A stretch of 64,000 nucleotides of DNA from Pseudomonas fluorescens (GCF_902497785.1 NZ_CABVHK010000005.1:186001-250000), one strand, 5' to 3'. Shown: positions 1-10,824, counted from the stretch's first letter. The notes: generated from the letters alone by a model not told the origin. Numbers and translations: made by a program.

Positions 1-537
1 GAAATCGAGGGTCCAGATCTCGCCGGTATCGAACAGGCTGAAGACGAAACGTTGGCCCGGCGCGTCGACCAGCCCGACCACGCGAGAGCGTTTGCTGCCG
101 TCGGCCAGCGGTGTCGCCGGAATGTCCGCCACCAGCGCCAGGGTTTGCGCATCGAATACCTTGACCCCGCCGGGCACATAGTTGGACACCGCGATCAACT
201 TGCCGTCCTGACTGATCGCGCCGCCGATGCTATTGCCGCCCTGGATCACGCGATGGTCGATGCGTTGGGTCAGCAGGTCGAGCTTGCTCAACCCACCGTC
301 GCGGCCAAACACATAGGCGTAACGCTGGTCGCGGGAGAACACCACCGAGGCATGGGACAGGTCGCCCAGGCCCTCGAGCCTGGCCAGCGTGGTGCGGGTG
401 TCGCTTTCGATGATTTGCACACTGCCGGTGGCGCGCTCCACCACCACGCCCAGATCGCCGGTGCCACGCAATGGCGGCTGGACACACGCGGACAACAACA
501 GCGCGCTCGCCGCGCACAGCAGGGTTGATCGGATCAT
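1..537 (-). CDS. nirF: NirF, heme d1 biosynthesis protein (partial, C-terminus outside window)
   Basis: Reading the minus strand from an ATG at 537 gives about 179 residues that run off the window edge. The N-terminus is a lipoprotein-type signal (MIRSTLLCAASALLLSAC), followed by short beta-propeller-like repeats (for example GDLGVVVERATGSVQIIES and VFGRDGGLSKLDLLTQR) typical of NirF, the periplasmic protein needed for the last steps of heme d1 synthesis for cytochrome cd1 nitrite reductase. Its start overlaps the nirC stop by four bases (ATGA), so it is translationally coupled and belongs to the nirS-nirM-nirC-nirF operon, the order known in Pseudomonas. The remaining nir biosynthesis genes would lie to the left of the window. 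Confidence 0.9.
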   Translation of the reverse strand, partial: MIRSTLLCAASALLLSACVQPPLRGTGDLGVVVERATGSVQIIESDTRTTLARLEGLGDLSHASVVFSRDQRYAYVFGRDGGLSKLDLLTQRIDHRVIQGGNSIGGAISQDGKLIAVSNYVPGGVKVFDAQTLALVADIPATPLADGSKRSRVVGLVDAPGQRFVFSLFDTGEIWTLDF

Positions 538-860
538 GGTGCGGGGTATCCCTGTAGAAGAAGGTCGACCAGCCAACGGATGTCATCCGCGCCGAGCAAC
601 GGCGCCCAACCGGGCATGGCCGTGCCGGTGCGGCCATGGGTGACGGTGGCGATCAGGCTGTCCCGGGATTTGCCGGCCAGCGCCGCGCGAGTCAATTCCG
701 GACCCAGCCCGCCGGTCATGTGCAGGCCATGGCAGGCGCCACAATCCTGCGCCAGCAAGTGTTCGAGTTGCGCCTGACGCGGGGCGTCCGGCGCGGCAAC
801 CGTGGTTGCGCAAATGAGGAGGAGGGCCGCCAGAACCACCGCGTGTCGATAAACCTTCAT
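534..860 (-). CDS. nirC: NirC, periplasmic c-type cytochrome (c55X)
   Basis: A 108-residue secreted monoheme cytochrome c. A signal peptide covers about residues 1-22, the heme motif CGACH is at residues 40-44, and a downstream GTAMPGW segment supplies the likely axial methionine. The family is thought to deliver electrons for nitrite reductase maturation or heme d1 formation (NirC of Pseudomonas). It lies 16 bp downstream of nirM and overlaps nirF by four bases, consistent with one transcript from the nirS promoter. Identity rests on size, the heme motif and position. Confidence 0.9.
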   Translation of the reverse strand: MKVYRHAVVLAALLLICATTVAAPDAPRQAQLEHLLAQDCGACHGLHMTGGLGPELTRAALAGKSRDSLIATVTHGRTGTAMPGWAPLLGADDIRWLVDLLLQGYPAP

Positions 861-876
861 GGCGCCCTCCAGGCGT

Positions 877-1191
877 TTACTTGAGTGTCAGGACCCAGGT
901 CGCGAGCAGCTTCGCTTCCTCATCCGTGACCGGGTTTGCCGGCATTGGCATTGGCCCCCAGTTACCTTGGGTGCCGTTCTTGATGTGGCTGGCCAGGGTG
1001 TCCACGGCTCCGGGTACACCCGCGTTTTTTGCCGCGACCTCCTTGAGCGCCGGGCCGACCAGCTTGGTGTCGATGGAGTGGCAAGCCGCGCAGGGTTTGC
1101 TTTTGAATAGTTCCAGTGCGTCTTGAGCCAAGGCCGGTTGCACACTGAGCGCAGCCGTCAGGGCGAACAGTGAAAACAGAGTATTTTTCAT
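877..1191 (-). CDS. nirM: Cytochrome c551, electron donor to NirS
   Basis: A 104-residue precursor using the ATG at 1191 ([16 protein letters not shown]). An upstream in-frame ATG at 1206 would add five residues, but the later start gives a normal signal peptide. The signal is cleaved after QPALA and the mature protein is about 82 residues. The heme-binding CAACH is at residues 34-38 and the axial Met lies in the GPMPMPAN loop, both hallmarks of Pseudomonas cytochrome c551. It carries electrons in the periplasm to cytochrome cd1 nitrite reductase. It follows nirS by 24 bp and precedes nirC, the standard nirSMCF order. Confidence 0.95.
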   Translation of the reverse strand: MKNTLFSLFALTAALSVQPALAQDALELFKSKPCAACHSIDTKLVGPALKEVAAKNAGVPGAVDTLASHIKNGTQGNWGPMPMPANPVTDEEAKLLATWVLTLK

Positions 1192-1215
1192 GGTGTTTCC
1201 TTGCATTGATGGAGC

Positions 1216-2979
<1,764 letters not shown>

Positions 2980-3005
2980 CTATGCCCGAGCGGGCCAATG
3001 CCCGC

Positions 3006-3019
3006 TTGACGGCGATCAA
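3006..3019. promoter_or_regulatory. ANR/DNR box between nirS and nirQ
   Basis: TTGAC-GGCG-ATCAA matches the FNR-family consensus TTGAT-N4-ATCAA in nine of ten positions. It is the only good match in the nirS-nirQ intergenic region, so it probably activates both divergent operons, as reported for this intergenic region in P. aeruginosa. The likely binder in denitrifying cells is DNR, encoded in this window. Confidence 0.85.
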
Positions 3020-3099
3020 GTTTGCCGCTCATGTCACTTGCCAGTTTGTCGCAGGGGCCCGTAGCGTGTGCCTCAATTCCGCTGTGAAACAGGTGCCCC

Positions 3100-3903
3100 A
3101 TGGACCCCATCCCGTCAGGCGAACACAAGGCCGAACCCTTCTACCAACCGCTGAACAATGAGCAGGCACTGTTCGAACAGGCCTGGCGCCACGGCATGCC
3201 CGTGCTGATCAAGGGACCGACCGGTTGCGGCAAGACCCGGTTCGTCCAGCACATGGCCCATCGCTTGAATCTGCCGCTGTACACCGTGGCGTGCCACGAC
3301 GATTTGAGCGCGGCCGACCTGATCGGCCGTCACCTGATCGGTGCCCAGGGCACGTGGTGGCAGGACGGACCGCTGACCCGGGCGGTGCGCGAGGGTGGCA
3401 TTTGTTACCTCGACGAAGTGGTTGAAGCGCGCCAGGACACCGTGGTGGTACTGCACCCGCTGGCCGATGATCGTCGCGAGTTGTTCCTGGAGCGCACCGG
3501 CGAAGTGTTGCAGGCGCCGCCGTCATTCATGCTGGTGGTGTCGTACAACCCCGGTTACCAGAACCTGCTCAAAGGCATGAAACCCAGCACCCGCCAGCGT
3601 TTCGTGGCGATGCGTTTCGGCTACCCACCCGTGGCGGAGGAAGAGCGCATTGTCGCCCGTGAGGCGCAGGTGGACAGCGCGCTCGCGGCGCAAGTGGTGA
3701 AGCTGGGACAGGCGTTGCGCCGGCTCGATCAACATGATCTGGAGGAGGTCGCCTCGACGCGGCTGCTGATTTTCACCGCGCGGATGATCCGCTCCGGCAT
3801 GAGCCCGAAAGAAGCGTGCATGGCGTGCCTGGCCGAGCCTTTGAGTGATGATCCATTGACCGTTGCGGCGCTGATGGACGTGGTTGATGTCCACTTCGGC
3901 TGA
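3100..3903 (+). CDS. nirQ: NirQ, MoxR-type AAA+ ATPase for NO reductase/nitrite reductase activation
   Basis: A 267-residue cytoplasmic AAA+ protein. Walker A is GPTGCGKT at residues 39-46, a Walker B-like segment (ICYLDEVVEA) is near residue 105, and a C-terminal lid domain follows. NirQ/NorQ ATPases work with the VWA-domain protein NorD to activate NorCB and NirS. It is divergent from nirS and overlaps nirO at its 3' end, forming nirQOP. Expression is probably from the shared ANR/DNR box at 3006-3019. The start follows a weak ACAGGTG ribosome site. Confidence 0.95.
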   Translation: MDPIPSGEHKAEPFYQPLNNEQALFEQAWRHGMPVLIKGPTGCGKTRFVQHMAHRLNLPLYTVACHDDLSAADLIGRHLIGAQGTWWQDGPLTRAVREGGICYLDEVVEARQDTVVVLHPLADDRRELFLERTGEVLQAPPSFMLVVSYNPGYQNLLKGMKPSTRQRFVAMRFGYPPVAEEERIVAREAQVDSALAAQVVKLGQALRRLDQHDLEEVASTRLLIFTARMIRSGMSPKEACMACLAEPLSDDPLTVAALMDVVDVHFG

Positions 3904-4474
3904 ATCCGGTGGCGTTGCGCCGAGGGCATTGCCGGGCGATCTGGCTATGTGGTTTTTCATCCTCGCCGAGCTGTCGGTGTTCGCCATTCTGATTCTCGCG
4001 TTCGCCGTGACCCAGGCACTCAAGCCGCAGCTGTTCAGTGAAAGCCGCCTGCTGCTGAACACCTCGACCGGGCTGGCAATGACCCTGAGCCTGCTCACCG
4101 CCGGACTGTTCGCGGCGCTGGCGCAGGAGCACGTCAGGCACTCGCGACCCCGTCGTGGCGCGGTGTTCCTGCTCGCAGCGTTGCTAGTCGCCAGTGTCTA
4201 CGTGGTGTTGAAACTCTCCGAGTACCGCCACTTGCTGGCCTCGGGTCTGGGCATGGAGCACAACACGTTTTTCACGCTGTACTGGATTCTGACCGGCTTT
4301 CATTTTCTGCATGTGTTGCTCGGCCTGTTCATCCTCGGATGGCTGGCCGAGCGTTGCCGTTGTGGTCTGTACGACGCCGGTAATCGAAGCGGGTTTGAAT
4401 CCGGCGTGTTGTATTGGCACATGGTCGATCTGATCTGGGTGGTGCTGTTTCCGCTGGTCTATGTATTGGGATGA
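3887..4474 (+). CDS. nirO: NirO, cytochrome c oxidase subunit III-like membrane protein
   Basis: A 195-residue integral membrane protein with five predicted hydrophobic helices. The segment YWILTGFHFLHVLLGLF and the C-terminal YWHMVDLIWVVLFPLVY are typical of heme-copper oxidase subunit III (NirO/NorE family). The ATG at 3887 lies inside the end of nirQ (17 bp overlap); a TTG one codon earlier is possible but less likely. Its exact role in denitrification is not settled; it is thought to support NO reductase function. It sits in nirQOP, the P. aeruginosa order. Confidence 0.9.
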   Translation: MSTSAESGGVAPRALPGDLAMWFFILAELSVFAILILAFAVTQALKPQLFSESRLLLNTSTGLAMTLSLLTAGLFAALAQEHVRHSRPRRGAVFLLAALLVASVYVVLKLSEYRHLLASGLGMEHNTFFTLYWILTGFHFLHVLLGLFILGWLAERCRCGLYDAGNRSGFESGVLYWHMVDLIWVVLFPLVYVLG

Positions 4475-4485
4475 CGGGAGGTTTT

Positions 4486-4743
4486 ATGTCTGCTTCCAGA
4501 TTATTGCTCGTCTGCTGGGCCGCACTGGCCACGTTGAGCGTGAGCACCGTGTTGCTCGCGCAATCCGGTGGCACCTGGGTGCTGTCTGTGGCGATTTTGC
4601 TGGTGGCGGTGGGCAAGGCGTGGCTGATTACCGACGGTTTCATGGAAATGCGCCACGCGCCGCGATTGTGGCGGCGGTTGATGGTGGGGTGGGCGGTGGT
4701 GTTGGCGGTGGTTGTGGGGTTGACGTTGGTGTTGGTTCGCTGA
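4486..4743 (+). CDS. nirP: NirP, small membrane protein (cytochrome oxidase subunit IV-like)
   Basis: An 85-residue protein with three hydrophobic segments (about 5-25, 30-50 and 64-84). It resembles the prokaryotic cytochrome c oxidase subunit IV family, with the conserved GKAWLITDGFMEMRHAP turn between helices 2 and 3. The start at 4486 is preceded by GGGAGG at a good distance; an earlier in-frame ATG at 4471 overlaps the nirO stop but has no comparable site. It is the last gene of nirQOP. The function is unknown beyond its association with NirO. In P. aeruginosa the same gene lies directly before norC; here 1 kb of repeats intervenes. Confidence 0.88.
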   Translation: MSASRLLLVCWAALATLSVSTVLLAQSGGTWVLSVAILLVAVGKAWLITDGFMEMRHAPRLWRRLMVGWAVVLAVVVGLTLVLVR

Positions 4744-4781
4744 AGATCTGATGGCGGCTTCATGGCCTACCGTTTTTTCGG

Positions 4782-5093
4782 TGGTGTACATATCCATACC
4801 TGCGGTAACGACCGCTAGTGGTTTCGCTCTTACAGCGAGTCACTTGCAAAAGCGGCAAGTAACCAAGCGCTTTTGCCCCTGTCGTTCGGTGCCTCGCCAA
4901 GGCTCGGCATGCCCTCACTCCGGTCCTGCTCCGTGGGCCCGCCGCCATCGGCCATCCATGGCCGAGGGCGGCTAACCCGGCATCCTTGCCGGGTTACCCA
5001 CTACGCAGAACCTGCGCTCGGCCTCTCGATGGGGCGGGTGCCTCAAAAGCAGATCAAAAGCCCGCGAGGCGGCCTACGGGCCGACCTGACGTT
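4782..5093 (+). repeat. Long dispersed repeat, copy A (left arm of inverted pair)
   Basis: About 310 bp starting at GTACATATCCATACCTGCGG that recurs, inverted and roughly 85-90% identical by eye, at 5280-5610 (copy B). A shorter relative is at 20630-20870. Shared blocks include the CCCTGTCGTTCGGTGCCTCG stretch and the CATCGGCCATCCATGGCCGA stretch. No transposase or credible long ORF is inside, so it is a non-autonomous, MITE-like or structural intergenic repeat. Confidence 0.8.
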
Positions 5094-5279
5094 TAGTTCG
5101 GGCAGGTCATCGGCGGGTTACCCAAATGCCATATCCAACAAAATTTCCCTGTGGGAGCGGCGGTGCGACGATTCGACTTGCTCGCGGACGCGGTGTGTCA
5201 TTCAACAATGAAGTCGACTGACACGTCTCTTCGTGAGCAAGCCCACAGGTACGCATTGCAAGTCGAGTGTGTGCGCACG

Positions 5280-5610
5280 ATCAACCCAGCGAAGCGCGCC
5301 CGCTTGATGCCTCGGTCGGCCCGCAGGCCGCCGCGGTTTTGTTGTTGCGGTGAGCGCCCCCTCGAGAGGCCGAGTGGAGGTTCTGCGCAGTGGGTACCGC
5401 GGCAAGGATGCCGCGGTAGCCGCCCTCGGCCATGGATGGCCGATGGCGGCGGGCCCACTGAGCAGGACCGGAACGAGGGCATGCCGAGCACTAGCGAGGC
5501 ACCGAACGACAGGGGCAAGAGCGCTTGGTTACTTGGCGCTTTTCCAAGTAACCCGCTGTAAGAGCGGAACCAATAGCAGTCGTTACCGCAGGAATGGATA
5601 TGTACATCAA
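5280..5610 (-). repeat. Long dispersed repeat, copy B (right arm of inverted pair)
   Basis: The reverse complement of this segment begins with GATGTACATATCCATTCCTG and follows copy A block by block through to the GCGGCCTGCGGGCCGACC region. The roughly 190 bp between the arms holds REP-like pieces (TGTGGGAGCGGCGGTGCGAC near 5152), and another REP half (GCGAGCAGGCTCGCTCCCAC) follows at 5638. Together the arms could form a large cruciform or a strong transcriptional barrier between nirP and norC. Confidence 0.8.
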
Positions 5611-5725
5611 AAAACCCGTCGCCTGACCCCCGTATTCGCGAGCAGGCTCGCTCCCACAGTTTGAAGTTTGTGGGGCATGGCAATCTGCGTTGCCCCCAAT
5701 ACCCGACCATAACCATCTGGCTTTC

Positions 5726-5739
5726 TTGATCGCCATCAA
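5726..5739 (+). promoter_or_regulatory. Perfect ANR/DNR box upstream of norC
   Basis: TTGAT-CGCC-ATCAA is a perfect ten-of-ten match to the FNR-family consensus. Its centre lies 64 bp before the norC ATG, so a class II (-41.5) start site would be near 5774 with a short leader. It is expected to bind DNR and drive norCB(D). Confidence 0.92.
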
Positions 5740-5796
5740 GCAGGTTTCAACCCTTCGCTTCCTATCATGGACGGGCCAAGCAAAGAGGAAGCGACC

Positions 5797-6237
5797 ATGT
5801 CAGAGACCTTCACCAAAGGCATGGCCAGGAATATCTATTTCGGAGGGAGCGTTTTCTTCTTCCTGATATTCCTGGCCTTGACCTATCACACGGAACAGAC
5901 CTTCCCGGAGCGCAGCAATGAAGCGCAATTAACCGAGTCGGTGATTCGCGGCAAGACAGTCTGGGAGCAAAACAACTGCATTGGCTGCCATACGCTGCTG
6001 GGCGAGGGCGCGTACTTTGCGCCTGAGCTGGGCAACGTGTTCCAGCGTCGCGGCGGTGAGGAGGGGTTCAAGCCTTTCCTGCATGCCTGGATGAAAATGC
6101 AGCCGCTGGGTGTGCCAGGCCGGCGCGCGATGCCGCAGTTCAAGTTGAGTGAGCAAGAGGTGGATGACATCGCCGAGTTCCTCAAGTGGAGCTCGAAAAT
6201 CAACACCAATGGCTGGCCGCCAAACAAGGAGGGCTGA
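5797..6237 (+). CDS. norC: Nitric oxide reductase cytochrome c subunit
   Basis: A 146-residue membrane-anchored monoheme cytochrome c. A single N-terminal helix (about residues 12-30) acts as an uncleaved anchor, followed by the periplasmic heme domain with CIGCH at residues 61-65 and a C-terminal KWSSKINTNGWPPN typical of NorC. It passes electrons to NorB. The ATG at 5797 is chosen over an in-frame ATG at 5767 because AGAGGAAG sits just upstream and the protein then starts like known NorC. It is separated from norB by three bases and preceded by a perfect ANR/DNR box. Confidence 0.96.
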   Translation: MSETFTKGMARNIYFGGSVFFFLIFLALTYHTEQTFPERSNEAQLTESVIRGKTVWEQNNCIGCHTLLGEGAYFAPELGNVFQRRGGEEGFKPFLHAWMKMQPLGVPGRRAMPQFKLSEQEVDDIAEFLKWSSKINTNGWPPNKEG

Positions 6238-7668
<1,431 letters not shown>

Positions 7669-7692
7669 GTCTGCATCAGCGCTAGAAAAGGT

Positions 7693-7724
7693 CGGCCCGG
7701 CTGAGACAGCGGGCCGTTTTTTTT
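7693..7724 (+). terminator. Intrinsic terminator between norB and norD
   Basis: The stem CGGCCCG / CGGGCCG (7693-7699 and 7710-7716) has a ten-base loop and is followed by eight T residues (7717-7724). It lies 25 bp after the norB stop and 22 bp before norD, so it probably reduces norD transcription relative to norCB. Confidence 0.88.
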
Positions 7725-7746
7725 GCTTTGCAAGAGGGTAAACAGC

Positions 7747-9588
7747 ATGGCCTTTACCGTCGAACTGGAAGAGTGGGTCGGCAGTGTCTGGCACCGTTTC
7801 ATCACCCGACGCGCCAGCCCGGATTTTCCCGAAGCGCGGGTCGAACTGATCAGCCAGCAACGCCCGTTGGCGCTGTTGTTTCGCGCCATGGGCGGCGCCA
7901 ATGGGGTCGGTGTGGAAGCGGCCAGCGACCGCGATCTGCTGCTGCGGCGCAACGTCTTGCAGCAGATCGCCGGGACCTGCAAGCAAGTGCCGCTGGCGTG
8001 GTGTGATGCGGCCAACCTGCGCTTGCCGTCGAGCCTCGCGGTGTTTCCTGAGGTGACGCTGAACGAAGAGCTCTATCGTTGGCTCGCGCTGCTGGCCGCG
8101 CAGGCCGGTCCGATGCGCCACTGGGGCCGGGACAATCAGCGCTGGACGCAACAACTGCTGCAGCGATTCCCGGCGTTGCGCGCCCGCTACAAGCGCCTGG
8201 TCGATGCGCACCTGCAATTGCGCCCCGATCCCGCTTCGATGAACCAAAGCGAAGCCGCACTGGAACGAGCGTTATGCCAGGCCTTGCGCGAGCCGGGCAG
8301 CGTCGAACATTTTCCGCGCAGCGACCGCGCCGCATGGCCGCTGCCGCTGTGGCTGTACCCGCCGCAACACCTCGCCAGCCCGCAGGCTGCCGACCTCGGC
8401 GATGAATCTGAAGAGTCGTTGACCACGCCGCCTGGTGAACAGAAAGGCGGGCGCAAACGGGCCACGCGGATCGATGAAAGCAGCCGCGATGGCGGGCTGT
8501 TGGTGGTGCGCCTGGAAAACCTGTTCAGCTGGACCGAACATGTCGATCTGGATCGCTGGTCGGACGACAGCGAAGACCCGGACGCCGCCAGAGTCGCCGA
8601 TGACCTCGATGAACTGACCCTGTCGCGCACCCGTCTGCGCAAGGGTGGCGGTCTCAAGCTGCACCTGGATCTGCCGCCGACGGATGTCGACGATATTCCG
8701 CTGGGCGAGGGCATCAAATTGCCGGAGTGGGACTATCGCCAGCAGCGCCTGCAAGACGGTTTCGTCAACCTGCAAATGATGGTGCCCCGCGATTGTGAAG
8801 CGCAGCCATTGCCGCAACGGCTGAAAGCTTCGGCTCACCGCTTGCGGCGCCAGTTCGAGCACCTGCGCAATGACCGGCAGTGGCTACGCCAGCAACCCCA
8901 GGGCTCGGAACTGGACATGCAGGCCTGGCTGGATTTTCACGTCGAGCGCGAGCATGGCCAATCTGCCGAACGCGGGTTGTTCATGGAACAACGGCAAACC
9001 CGTCGCGACCTCGCCTGCCTGTTGCTGGCCGACGTGTCGATGTCCACCGACGCGCACCTGAACGATGAGCACCGGGTGATCGATGTGATCCGCGACAGCC
9101 TGCTGCTGTTCGGCGAAACCCTGTCGGTGCTCGGTGATGATTTCGCCCTGTACGGGTTTTCCTCATTGCGTCGCCAGCAAGTGCGGATGCAGGAACTCAA
9201 GTCCTTCACCCAGCGCTATGACGACCACACCCGCGGTCGTATCCAGGGGCTCAAGCCGGGTTACTACACCCGGATGGGCGCTGCGATTCGCCAGGCCACC
9301 CAACTGCTGGGCAGCAGTAAACGACGCAGCAAGCTGTTGCTGCTGCTGACCGATGGCAAGCCCAATGATCTGGATCTGTACGAGGGGCGTTACGGTGTGG
9401 AAGACACCCGCGAGGCGGTGCGGGAAGCGCGGCGCCAGGGGTTGACGCCGTTCTGTATCACGATTGATCGCGAGGCCGGGGATTACCTGCCTTACATGTT
9501 CGGCGCCAATGGCTACACCTTGATCCGCCAACCGGAACAACTACCGCTGCGCTTGCCGCAGTTGTATCGCCAGCTGACCCAGCCTTGA
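7747..9588 (+). CDS. norD: NorD, VWA-domain NO reductase activation protein
   Basis: A 613-residue cytoplasmic protein. The N-terminal two thirds is acidic and variable. The C-terminal von Willebrand A domain (about 420-610) holds a MIDAS motif in LLLADVSMSTDAH and the downstream LLLLLTDGKPNDLDLYEGRY segment. NorD partners with the AAA+ ATPase NirQ to activate NorCB, as CbbO-type VWA proteins partner with CbbQ. The ATG at 7747 follows GAGGGTA; an earlier ATG at 7723 lies in the terminator tract. It is the third nor gene, expressed either by read-through of the terminator at 7693-7724 or from an unseen promoter. Confidence 0.95.
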   Translation: MAFTVELEEWVGSVWHRFITRRASPDFPEARVELISQQRPLALLFRAMGGANGVGVEAASDRDLLLRRNVLQQIAGTCKQVPLAWCDAANLRLPSSLAVFPEVTLNEELYRWLALLAAQAGPMRHWGRDNQRWTQQLLQRFPALRARYKRLVDAHLQLRPDPASMNQSEAALERALCQALREPGSVEHFPRSDRAAWPLPLWLYPPQHLASPQAADLGDESEESLTTPPGEQKGGRKRATRIDESSRDGGLLVVRLENLFSWTEHVDLDRWSDDSEDPDAARVADDLDELTLSRTRLRKGGGLKLHLDLPPTDVDDIPLGEGIKLPEWDYRQQRLQDGFVNLQMMVPRDCEAQPLPQRLKASAHRLRRQFEHLRNDRQWLRQQPQGSELDMQAWLDFHVEREHGQSAERGLFMEQRQTRRDLACLLLADVSMSTDAHLNDEHRVIDVIRDSLLLFGETLSVLGDDFALYGFSSLRRQQVRMQELKSFTQRYDDHTRGRIQGLKPGYYTRMGAAIRQATQLLGSSKRRSKLLLLLTDGKPNDLDLYEGRYGVEDTREAVREARRQGLTPFCITIDREAGDYLPYMFGANGYTLIRQPEQLPLRLPQLYRQLTQP

Positions 9589-9594
9589 GCCGTT

Positions 9595-9709
9595 CTGTAG
9601 GAGCAGCCGGTCGACGCTCGATTGCTCGCGATGAACGTTAACGATAACGCGTGTTACCTGGGTAAACGCATCGCCCTCAGGTCCATCGCGAGCAAGCTCG
9701 CTCCTACAG
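9595..9709. repeat. REP palindrome (TGTAGGAGC family)
   Basis: The inverted ends CTGTAGGAGC and GCTCGCTCCTACAG flank an inner ATTGCTCGCGATG / CATCGCGAGCAAG pair. It sits between convergent norD and the dnr operon, where it may act as a bidirectional terminator. Confidence 0.8.
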
Positions 9710-9722
9710 GTCCATCGCAGCT

Positions 9723-9914
9723 TTAGCGTGGCAACCAGAAAAACATCGCCACGCAAAAGATCGTCAGGCCGATGCAAAACCACGTGAACCTACGCTGCCG
9801 GCGTTCCCCGGCGCGCGCGGCCAATGCCGGCAGGGGCATGCCGCATTGGCGGCATTCGGTTTCAGTGGATCGATTGGCGTGTTGGCAATACAGGCAGACG
9901 GGCTTCGCGTTCAC
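9723..9914 (-). CDS. Small zinc-ribbon membrane protein downstream of dnr (DnrP-like)
   Basis: A 63-residue protein from a GTG start at 9914 that overlaps the dnr stop (GTGA), so it is translationally coupled to dnr. Two CxxC pairs (CLYC and CRQC, residues 7-24) form a likely zinc ribbon. A basic linker (GERRQRRF) and one C-terminal transmembrane helix (FCIGLTIFCVAMFFWL) follow. P. aeruginosa has a small gene in the same place between dnr and norD, and such genes are sometimes called dnrP; I use that name only by position. The function is unknown. A membrane-tethered zinc ribbon could anchor a partner protein. Confidence 0.75.
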   Translation of the reverse strand: MNAKPVCLYCQHANRSTETECRQCGMPLPALAARAGERRQRRFTWFCIGLTIFCVAMFFWLPR

Positions 9915-10594
9915 TCGAATTGCTCCAGACGCGGACGATCGAGAATGGCGATCTGGCGGCCGTCCTGGGTAATGATTTTTTCATCGATCAAGCGGCGGAT
10001 GATCCGCGAAAAAGTTTCCGGCTGGATCGACAGGTGACCGGCAATCAATTGCTTGGCCATCGGCAGTTCGAACTGGCTGCCGACGGTTTGCTGGCGCACC
10101 AGTTGCGTCAGCAAATAACGCACGACCCGGTGCGTGGCGTTTTTCAGCGACAGGGTTTCGATTTCGTTGACCCGTTGATGCAGACGCACGCAGAGCTTGC
10201 CCAGCAGCGCAAAGGTCAAACGGCTGTTGCTCTGCAGCAGGCGCATGTAAGTGCTGTTGGATAACCGGTAGAGCTGAGTCGGGCACACCGCCTCGGCCGA
10301 GGCCACGTAGTTCGGCGTGTCCATCAGCATCATCGCTTCGGCGAAGGTTTGCCTATCGCTGATGACCTCGAAGACTTTCTCCTGCCCGTCGGGTGTCAGG
10401 CGGTAGATCTTCACCGCCCCGGCAATCACAAAGTAAAACGAATCGGCCGGCTCGCCCTGACGGAACAGCGGTTCGCCTTTGTCGATGCTGAGGAGGTGGC
10501 TGGTACTCATCAATTCATCCAGTTGTTCGTCGTTCAACGGCTCGAACAAATGATGGCTACGCAAAATCTGGTGATGGACGCGATGAAGCACCAT
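9911..10594 (-). CDS. dnr: DNR, NO-responsive Crp/FNR-family activator of denitrification
   Basis: A 227-residue regulator with an N-terminal cAMP-type beta-roll (about 25-115), a dimerisation helix and a C-terminal winged helix-turn-helix. The recognition helix contains ETFSR, which gives FNR-type specificity for TTGAT-N4-ATCAA. It lacks the N-terminal cysteine cluster of ANR/FNR, so it is not an iron-sulfur oxygen sensor; DNR proteins use heme to sense NO. It sits beside norD as in P. aeruginosa. No convincing ANR box is seen directly upstream; instead a 29-codon gene with a sigma-54 promoter and NorR-type sites lies 43 bp ahead on the same strand, suggesting dnr may also be read from that promoter. 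Confidence 0.93.
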   Translation of the reverse strand: MVLHRVHHQILRSHHLFEPLNDEQLDELMSTSHLLSIDKGEPLFRQGEPADSFYFVIAGAVKIYRLTPDGQEKVFEVISDRQTFAEAMMLMDTPNYVASAEAVCPTQLYRLSNSTYMRLLQSNSRLTFALLGKLCVRLHQRVNEIETLSLKNATHRVVRYLLTQLVRQQTVGSQFELPMAKQLIAGHLSIQPETFSRIIRRLIDEKIITQDGRQIAILDRPRLEQFE

Positions 10595-10637
10595 GGGAAT
10601 TCATCCTGAAAAGGGGGAGGGCTTTGCGATCAAAAAA

Positions 10638-10727
10638 TCAGACGAGGCCGAGAGAGATGCCGCTGGCCAACGCCAGAACGGAGGTCAACACCACAAACCA
10701 GGCCAGTGGCTGGACAACTTTTTTCAT
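10638..10727 (-). CDS. 29-residue single-helix membrane peptide upstream of dnr
   Basis: Starting at the ATG at 10727 (MKKVVQPLAWFVVL...), 29 codons encode a two-lysine N-terminus and one hydrophobic helix through ASGISLGLV. GGGAG lies about six bases upstream. The longer in-frame reading from 10823 is rejected because it would cover the predicted promoter. A sigma-54 promoter (10771-10786) is placed for a leader of about 35 bases, with three NorR-type sites just beyond. No function is recognised. P. aeruginosa has a very small gene annotated in the same position next to dnr, as I recall. A NO-induced membrane peptide or a leader for dnr are both possible. Confidence 0.65.
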   Translation of the reverse strand: MKKVVQPLAWFVVLTSVLALASGISLGLV

Positions 10728-10770
10728 GACGGCTCCCGGAAATTGAAACGTTAAGATTTTCCTGAGCTTG

Positions 10771-10786
10771 AGCAAGACGCGGGCCA
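10771..10786 (-). promoter_or_regulatory. Predicted sigma-54 promoter for the 29-residue peptide and dnr
   Basis: On the minus strand TGGCCCG-CGTC-TTGCT keeps the invariant GG and GC with ten bases between them and matches the TGGCACG-N4-TTGCW consensus at all but one position. The start site would be near 10760, about 33 bases before the peptide ATG. The three NorR-type sites lie 40-115 bp upstream, a normal enhancer distance. Confidence 0.75.
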
Positions 10787-10824
10787 TGCGTTGAGGGCTT
10801 TGTTTACTGCGGTTATTTAACATC

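Noticed and set aside
4751..5716. Several 60-170 codon frames within the nirP-norC gap
   Set aside because: They lie in the inverted repeat arms on both strands, share the same repeated peptide pieces and lack ribosome sites. They are products of the repeats.
10620..10640. A possible ANR half-site (TTGATCGCAAAG) ahead of dnr
   Set aside because: The right half does not match ATCAA, so it is not counted as a box.
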